Below are positions 57,560 through 64,000 of a stretch of DNA of 64,000 bases, piece by piece (position 1 is the stretch's first letter; each line of letters starts with the position of its first letter). The position numbers and the translations under genes are program-made. The stretch lies in assembly GCA_029747015.1 (NCBI GenBank), contig JAKOGI010000562.1, forward strand, positions 338,501-402,500. Reading direction: 5' to 3'. The notes under the pieces are model-generated. The model worked only from the letters and a program-made list of their open reading frames with translations, was not told where the DNA came from and did not search any database. This DNA is from Carnegiea gigantea (taxonomy: Eukaryota; Streptophyta; Magnoliopsida; Caryophyllales; Cactaceae).

Positions 57560-58578
57560 CCGACCAAACCCGGTTGAACCGGAACAGGAGGGATTTTTTT
57601 TTTCCCTTCTTTTTTGGTTGGAGGTGGGAGAGGGAATTAATTTGTGCAAGTGCAACCATTCTCGTACGTCTCCTTGCCATGCTTATTCTTCATACATTAA
57701 AAACACGTATTGGCTTGCATCATATAGTATAGTATTGTTTTATAATGTCATATACTGCTACTTCGAGTCTCGCATTTGGGAAGTGTATGTGGCATTTGGA
57801 ATTAATGAAAGGTATTTTGATAACTTACTATATCTATTAACAAGTGAAAAGATGCGTTGCATAATTATAAATCAGTAGAAGTTGTAGAAGTTTGTAAGAA
57901 TAGAAGTTTGTGTACCAAAGTTTTAGAAGTTTATTTTGACTTTTTTCCATCCAATTTATTGAGAAATAAATAAATCTGATACATCACCTGATGAGAGTTT
58001 GTAAGAATAGATTGTACACACAATATTAGAGTATCGTTTTGAATTTGACACTATTTTATTTGCATAGTTTTTTCTATTCTTTTTATACATAATCGACCTG
58101 GGGTTAGATTCTGTATCCTCTCCTCGTTTCTTATTTCTACCACTTCAGGTTGCTAAGTAATATTAATCACCACATTGCCAATGGTAACTATACATTCTCA
58201 TTCATCACCAACCGTGGTCTCTTAATTAGGATTGGCAAAATTCTGCAGGTACTTATTCATGAAGCAACATTTAATTTTGAATAAATCGTTCTTACACTTA
58301 TCGATCTACCCTTCCAAGTAGATGATACTGCAGGTTTAACAAAAACAAAACAAAAAAATGGTCTACTAAAACTGTTGGAAATTTGATTGAAGATTTGGGT
58401 ATAATGAAAACTCAGGTACATATAAGGAAATGTGTGAGTGGAGCTACCAAATGTTGTGGGAGAAAATGTTGGACCAAGTCTCAGCTTGACAAGAAGGCAT
58501 CATGACAATATGTGGTGACTAAAGAGCATACCTGATAAATAGGTCATTCATCTCTCGAGCTTCAATTGGAGATTTTAG
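57560..58578. other. Intergenic stretch
   Basis: No recognised gene. AGAAGTTTGTAAGAATAGA is partly repeated at 57881-57913 and 58007-58012. Confidence 0.5.
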
Positions 58579-59005
58579 CATTGATCAAATTTTGATTTAA
58601 GCCAGACTACTTGTAGTTTGAGTCCACTTCTAGTCAGCTAATACTTAATCTAATCAACTTATCTTGCAGCAAAACAAGAAAATAAATTTATAAAATAAAA
58701 GAATATTTGAACACAGATTGAGATCATTTAAATTAGATACTTGAATACAGATTGGTTTTGCTAAGTCTACAAAGAATTTGACATTCACAAAGATTTGACA
58801 TCGATCAGATTTTAATTAAAGTTGTGTCATTTATAATCTAGATTGGCTTCCGTTGATATTTGATCTGATCAACTTATCTTCCAACAAAATAAGAAAACTA
58901 CGTTATAGAAAAGAAAAGATTTAGGTATGGATTTGGATCATTTAAATTAGATGCATGATTGCAGATCTATTTTACCAAGTGTATAACAGATTTGACATTC
59001 ATAAA
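58579..59005. repeat. ~220-bp tandem duplication
   Basis: Unit 1 from TTGATCAAATTTTGATTTAA and unit 2 from TCGATCAGATTTTAATTAAA share order and spacing: CAACTTATCTT, AACAAGAAAA or AATAAGAAAA, GATCATTTAAATTAGAT and TTTGACATTCA. They are visibly diverged. Confidence 0.75.
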
Positions 59006-59559
59006 ACTTCCTTAAAATGTCAAACTATAATACTATATATTAACCCTTATCTATTCAATTGTAATATTTGAAAATAATATACAATCCTGAAGATCAACTT
59101 TGACCGTCAGACAAAGAAACAGAGAAAGATTGGAAGCTTGATAATGCATCTATGCAGTATGTACGTACATATAAACGAAAGTTAGAAAATGATTGGAAGA
59201 GCTAAAATATTAGGGCGCCGGCCAGGAGTGTAGGAAGTATGGCGGCTTAGTAGTAAAAGAGTGGTGCTCCAGTCGCTGCAGACTCTCTCTCTCTCTCTCT
59301 CTCGTATTAAACGGGTAAGGAAATCAAAAATGTTTTTAATAAATTGCGGTTTTTAAATGTTTTGATCAGAGAAAAACAAAAAAGAAAAACTTCTAACTAG
59401 GCCAAGGTAATCGTACGGTACCATTGTAAGAGAGGGAGAGAGAGAGGGGTCAGGTTTCTCTTACTAGTACGTTGTAGGGTTTTAACATTTTACGTTGAAG
59501 ATGAATATTCCACTAATTAATCGATCTAATAAGTTTATTAATTTGTTTAGGGATAATGT
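59006..59559. other. Intergenic stretch with (CT)n and (GA)n tracts
   Basis: A (CT)n tract at 59282-59303 and a GA-rich tract at 59431-59448. No gene is seen. Confidence 0.5.
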
Positions 59560-59827
59560 AATCATTGTTGGAAACGAATGGTAATGGCTGCTCGAAGGAT
59601 AGGGAGATGAACTGTGTCGTGGTATGAACCACTGACCTGAAAGCTTAATTCGCCCGACTTAGATGCAAATCGTTTTGGCGAAGAAGCTCCCCAATGTTTA
59701 ACACAGCAAGCTTCGCACTCGTACACTCGAGGGAAAAGCTATGGAGTATAACAACTTTTATACCCAAGAAGTAGAGAGGAGAAGAGAGAATTGGTTGTTC
59801 TGTGTATTCTACAAAGTTGCAGTAGAG

Positions 59828-59842
59828 TCCTTTTTATAGTGG
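59828..59842 (-). promoter_or_regulatory. TATA box of the solo LTR
   Basis: On the minus strand CCACTATAAAAAGGA is a good plant TATA box. A transcript would start about 30 bases further on, near 59800, in the CAACTTTGTAGAAT stretch. Confidence 0.55.
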
Positions 59843-60070
59843 ACTGGAGGAGAAAAAACTGTCAACCAAGCCATAAAAAAAGGCGTGAAACGGAGGCAGA
59901 AAATCAGGTAAAGGAGAGAATAATGTAACTGAAGCATTAATGGGGAGAGGATCATGATGATTAACGCGGAGATGGAGGAGGACTTAGTGAACTAGCCGTT
60001 AGGATTACGACAGCTCATAAGCAATCAGTCCTCTCGAAAATTTCTCCAAAAAATATAGTGTAAGGCCACA

Positions 60071-60127
60071 GCCTGCGCCGCGCCCCGCCCGGACGGGCAG
60101 GCGGCGGCGGCGGCGGGCGCGCGTGTG
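60071..60127. repeat. GC-rich island with (GGC)n
   Basis: Nearly pure G and C, including GCGGCGGCGGCGGCGGGCGC, in a strongly AT-rich window. It lies in the U3 side of the solo LTR, upstream of its TATA box. Confidence 0.85.
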
Positions 60128-60302
60128 GCAGTCCAAGTCCCCTCAACCCCCTTAAAACATGACTTCTAGTTATTCGACAAGTGCAAGAAGAGTGGGATAT
60201 ACAAATTCTTCAAGCTACTCTCAAAGGTTCCATGTGAGACAACAAAAGAGATAGAGAGAGTAAGTGAACACCCTTTTGGGGTGCCATTACTCCAACAATT
60301 AT

Positions 60303-60683
60303 CACTGACAATATGCGGCTCAACTTTGAAACACACTTAAGGATTGATAGATAGTCATTTGGAGCAAGTTTAAGGATCGGCATATATTGGAGTAAATCAC
60401 CTCAAGTGTTTTTAGTACATTTTATATTCACTCACGTGCTGCCTCAAAGACTTTCCAATAAGTCACCAACTTTAAGAGTGATCCAATTGCTTTTGTGTTG
60501 ACTCCAAAAGTCACATAATATTTTTGATGATAACAAACTATGTGGACAATAATTATATATCAAATAGTTTTTTACTGAATGTTTATATTATTTGTCAATT
60601 TCATATATGACATTCTTATTGGTCTAGTTTATCAAATTCGTTACACATTTGATTAGTATATGGGCTTAGCACTTGAACAGTTT
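60303..60683. other. Intergenic stretch
   Basis: No gene is recognised. Confidence 0.5.
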
Positions 60684-60989
60684 AAGGGCCTTTTTTTTTT
60701 GTTGGGAAAAATGGGTAGGGAAATAGGTGAAGTTGGTTAAGATTGGTTGAAGTGAGTATTTTTTGTTAAAGTTGGTTGAAGTGGTTTGAAGTAGGTTTAA
60801 ATTGGAAGAAGTTGGTATTTTGTTTTTTATATGATGGGTTGAAGCTAGTTTTTTTTTTTTTTAAAAGTTGGTTGAAGTGGGTTGAAGTTAGTTGAAATTG
60901 GTTAAAGTTGAAATTTTTTTTGTTGAATTTGGTTGAAGTTGGTTAATATTAATAAATTGAGATTTATCAACGAAAAGAACAGGTCCTAA
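60684..60989. mobile_element. Second member of the GGCCTGTTC MITE family
   Basis: Left end AAGGGCCTTTTTT (decayed) and right end AACGAAAAGAACAGGTCCT. The interior is made of GGTTGAAGTGGGTTGAAGTT variants. It matches the copy at 17622-17846 in ends and interior, with an expanded interior and T tracts. No TSD is clear. Confidence 0.65.
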
Positions 60990-60990
60990 G

Positions 60991-62223
60991 TGTTGGATAA
61001 AAAGTTTTGATTGATTATTAATCTAAATGGCATGATAGAATATTGAGTTTATATAGATATTTCTAGATAATCTAACTGAATAATAAAACTGATTTCATTG
61101 AATTAAGTTGTCTACTTTAACAAAGATATTTTTGATTGATATTATATGAGAAAGATTTGATTGATGATATTGTGGAGTAATATCTTCAAGATGATATTAA
61201 ATAAATTAATCTTCAATCTTTCCATTATCTAATGGTTATCTTATATTTATCTTGATATGATTTTAATTTGAATGGTCTCGTAAATATTTTACAAGATCAT
61301 GCTTGCCATGCTTAAAATATGTGATTTGATTTTGTTAGAAAAATGAAATCCTACAAAATTAACTTAGCTTGAAAAAAAAATATCATGTTGATTGTGCTAG
61401 AGAAATGGGATCACATGGGAATCATTTGCTAAAGGTTTAAGTTCTTTGAGTTATCCTTGATATGATATTACAATGTAAAGCAATATTAAAAGTATCAAAG
61501 GATGATGACATTCTATCCACAAAAGAAATTCTATTATTATTTTATTTGATTTGGTGCTTTTGAAATGCCAGTAAGCAATATCTTAATAACAATAGCAGAA
61601 GAACGATTGGCTGCAGTTGAATGTAGTCATTTGCCTTGGTTAATTTGATTGAGAATCAAATAATATCTGCAGAGAGGATTTCAAGGGCCTGAAGTGAGAT
61701 TTTAGAATATGCTAATTAGAAACTCACTTTCTTGGCTGAATGAGGTAATGACCAATTAGCCTACAAATAGGGCTCACAAGAGCAAGTGAGGAGCATCTAA
61801 TCAAGTGATGAAAGGACTGAGTCTATACATTGAGCTATTATTTTAAATATTATTTTAAGATTAAAGATTGAGTTGTGAGAAAGTGTTTTTTATTTAATTA
61901 GGAGTGAACTTAGGAGTTATGAGGCTAACTCCCCCAAGCTTAAATTAGGAGGTTGATTCAAGAGTTGGGATCTCGGGTACAGAAAAGTTATGAGATCTTG
62001 TAAAAGAATTCATCCTAATAAGAGAAGTAAAAAGTTGAATCTCAGAGTTGGATAACTCTATGTGGAAATCTAAGCCTGATTGAGGCCCAACCGTGCTAAA
62101 ATATCATTGTGCATTATATCTCTTAAATTTATGTTTTTAATTTGTGCATTTAATTTAATTTTTGCAATCACGCAACTCACCCCTTTAGGGTGATCTAAAC
62201 CTTCATTTTGGTTATCCATCACA
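60991..62223 (+). mobile_element. LTR-like segment (copia-type), possibly solo
   Basis: Starts TGTTGGATAA and ends TTATCCATCACA, nearly inverted tips. The last 200 bases have the layout of a copia U5: GGCCCAACCGTGCTAAAATA, a TTTAATTTGTGCATTTAATT stretch, and AACTCACCCCTTTAGGG. No primer-binding site follows, so it may be a solo LTR. No TSD was found. Confidence 0.45.
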
Positions 62224-64000
62224 AAAGTGACTTAGAATAAGCATATTCAATTATGATGTTCTTTATGGTTGAGTTTACGAGTGTGCGCTAGGAGGGAGCC
62301 ACCTTTAGTGACTTAGGTAATAATTTGATTTTTGTGAACTTTGAGACTTTCTAGTTTACACCTTGGCATATTGCAAACATATTTACATTGACAATGGCTC
62401 TGTGCATTTTAGCTATTAAAACCAGTTGTTAGGAGCAGTTAGCTTTTAGCATTAGCGCTTATCGGTTACCAATGATTATGAGTGGTTTTACCTTAGAATG
62501 GTATATATAAGTAGGAGCCTTGAGAGATTAAAAGTAGTTACCAATAGGAGCATTCATGAGCACTTGGTATACTAATCAGCGGTCAAAAGCATTTAGGAGC
62601 ATATTTAGAAGCAGCTTACAAAACGAACGAATCCTTATTCAGAACTTACAGACTCTTCGTCCAGTGACCATAACCTCAAGCTTGAAAGGCAATGTCAGAA
62701 AAACCATATACCTTTTATTTCATTTGGTTAGAGCTTTTCTTCATTCAGATCGTGTACAATGACAATAAGATGGATCCGATCATATATATGTTCAGTTTTT
62801 ATATAGTATATTATTGTCTCATACGATCGACAATTTGCCATAACAGTTAAAAAGTCTTCAAAGATCGATGGACAAAGTTAAAGGTGTACTAGCATGTGAG
62901 TGACTTTTTAGTGAAATACAACAAAGCTAGTGGAGATCAAAAGTGGTGAAAGTGAGAAAACAACCGTCAATTTGATGAACACTTGTCCCATTATGAGCTT
63001 GCAAGCTGCCTAAAGAGTTTCATAGAACAGTGAAAGTGCTTTTATCTTTTTCTTTCTCTTTTTCGGTGCTTGTTTTTCTTGAATATTTGAGTTCACATGT
63101 CCAAGCCACATGAACAGTTCAAAGGGTTCCTGTTTCCCTTCCTTCCAAATGTATTGCAGTTAACAAAAGGTTCTCTCCATTTCTGTAAAGAAATTAATGA
63201 GGGAAGAATAAAGATTGATAAATAAAGCGGCATCAATAAACCCAAATTTGGTGTGTCAATGGTAAGGTTTTATTAGTTAGTTTAACTAACAATTAAAGCA
63301 ATATTAAATCCTTATATCGAACGAGTTATTTGGAAAATTTGCATGCAATTATGCCTTAGACATGCTTCTCATTGGCATGCAATATTCCAAGATTTGTCTT
63401 CTTATGCAAGCCAAATGTTGGAATATTAGGATGAACGAATAATACAACCATACTTTACCATCCAATCAGTTCTCATATTACCTTCTCAATACGTATGTTA
63501 AAATAAACAATATACATTAGACGAGAGCACATTATAGACGTCTCGTAACAAATTCATCTAAAAGCATGTTCGACATTGGGTGAAAAATGTACTGTTTCTT
63601 AAACAGAAGAAAGGGGGCAAGTTGGGCTCGAATCTCAAAATAACATCCAAAAATCTCGAGAAAGGTGCAATACAATTATAGAGGAAAAATTCAGCGCATT
63701 CCTTATTGAAGCGGCTTTGTTCAGCCAAGGCCAAGGGTATATCAGTCGGACCAAAGCCTAATGGTCAACGTAACAATTGAGGCGGTGGGGGAATATTCAA
63801 TCTATTATTCACTTGGATTTTACATCTCCCCGTTACTCCATTATTAACAGATTAATTAGTTAATTATGTTAGTCGAAATTGTGATGCAAGAAATTAAATA
63901 ATGCATTATTAATTAAATGATGTTTGATTGACCAAGGCCTTGATTAATTGTTTCAGATTTGGATTATTGATCGAACTAGGCGGACGAACACACGATCATT
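62224..64000. other. Intergenic stretch to the window end
   Basis: No recognised gene. About 62435-62640 has AGGAGCAGTTAGC and AGGAGCATTC words with a right side AAAACGAACGAATCC that recalls hAT-like MITE tips, but no inverted partner is convincing. The 68-codon frame at 62556-62762 overlaps it and is unrecognised. Confidence 0.45.

Larger units (their letters stand above)
59565..60297 (-). mobile_element. Solo LTR (minus orientation)
   Basis: 733 bp running from TGTTGGAAACG to ACTCCAACA, with inverted TGTTGGA/TCCAACA tips. Flanks ATCAT (59560-59564) and ATTAT (60298-60302) match at 4 of 5 positions. Orientation is set by a TATA box on the minus strand followed by a transcript-leader-like stretch. 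No gag-pol or partner LTR is in the window, so it is a solo LTR, as produced by LTR-LTR recombination. The superfamily is not certain; copia-like is a guess. Confidence 0.65.

Overview
The window looks like intergenic, heterochromatin-like DNA of a flowering plant, probably a eudicot. It is strongly AT-rich, has long (AT)n and (ATT)n microsatellites, and is dominated by plant-type transposable elements: Ty1/copia, a Ty3/gypsy element of the Tat type, Helitron, hAT-like elements and MITEs, a tRNA-like SINE and an RTE-type LINE tail. Gene-like sequence is limited to two decayed P-class pentatricopeptide-repeat (PPR) copies. I see no intact host gene, no rRNA, no canonical tRNA, no CRISPR array and no bacterial-type operon. 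The species cannot be named from the sequence alone.

Layout. 1-3 kb: ATT-rich and (AT)n tracts, a SINE fragment, hAT-like MITE ends and a short RTE/TS tail. 3.2-7.8 kb: a composite Helitron-like block built of repeated modules, with a good Helitron 3' end at 7788-7815. 8.3-12.6 kb: microsatellites, a SINE with target-site duplication (TSD), a second Helitron-like end, a hAT-like MITE and a diverged interspersed repeat. 13.1-15.7 kb: two tandem PPR pseudogenes on the minus strand. 16.0-17.8 kb: a hAT-like element carrying a nested RTE-type fragment, then a MITE. 18.7-22.2 kb: a 3.2-kb unclassified element with mirror-organised GTTCA motifs and a related small MITE. 22.7-25.5 kb: a copia LTR with primer-binding site, then a LINE ORF1-like relic. 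25.8-31.1 kb: a minus-strand Ty1/copia element with matching TSDs, inserted in an exon-like segment. 31.4-45.7 kb: a 14.3-kb Ty3/gypsy Tat-type element with ATCAT TSDs and an antisense plant mobile domain (PMD) relic. 46.4-47.6 kb: two MITE/foldback elements. 50.6-55.6 kb: a second minus-strand Ty1/copia element. 57.4-62.2 kb: (AT)n, a 220-bp tandem duplication, a solo LTR with a TATA box and a GC-rich island, a MITE and another LTR-like segment.

How the parts relate. The coding content is parasitic and broken. Copia modules run in the order gag, protease, integrase, RT and RNase H. The gypsy element runs gag, protease, RT, RNase H, a second RNase H and integrase. All are interrupted by stops and frameshifts. 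Both copia reverse transcriptases have a changed YVDD active site. Many gypsy stops fit C-to-T or G-to-A decay of CAA, CAG, CGA or TGG codons. Nesting (RTE in hAT, copia in an exon-like segment, MITE in a microsatellite of the Helitron block) gives a partial order of insertion events. No clearly new biological system was found. The items most worth following are the mirror-organised 18.7-22.0 kb element, the antisense PMD relic inside the Tat element, the mismatched LTR types around the first copia element, and the composite Helitron block.
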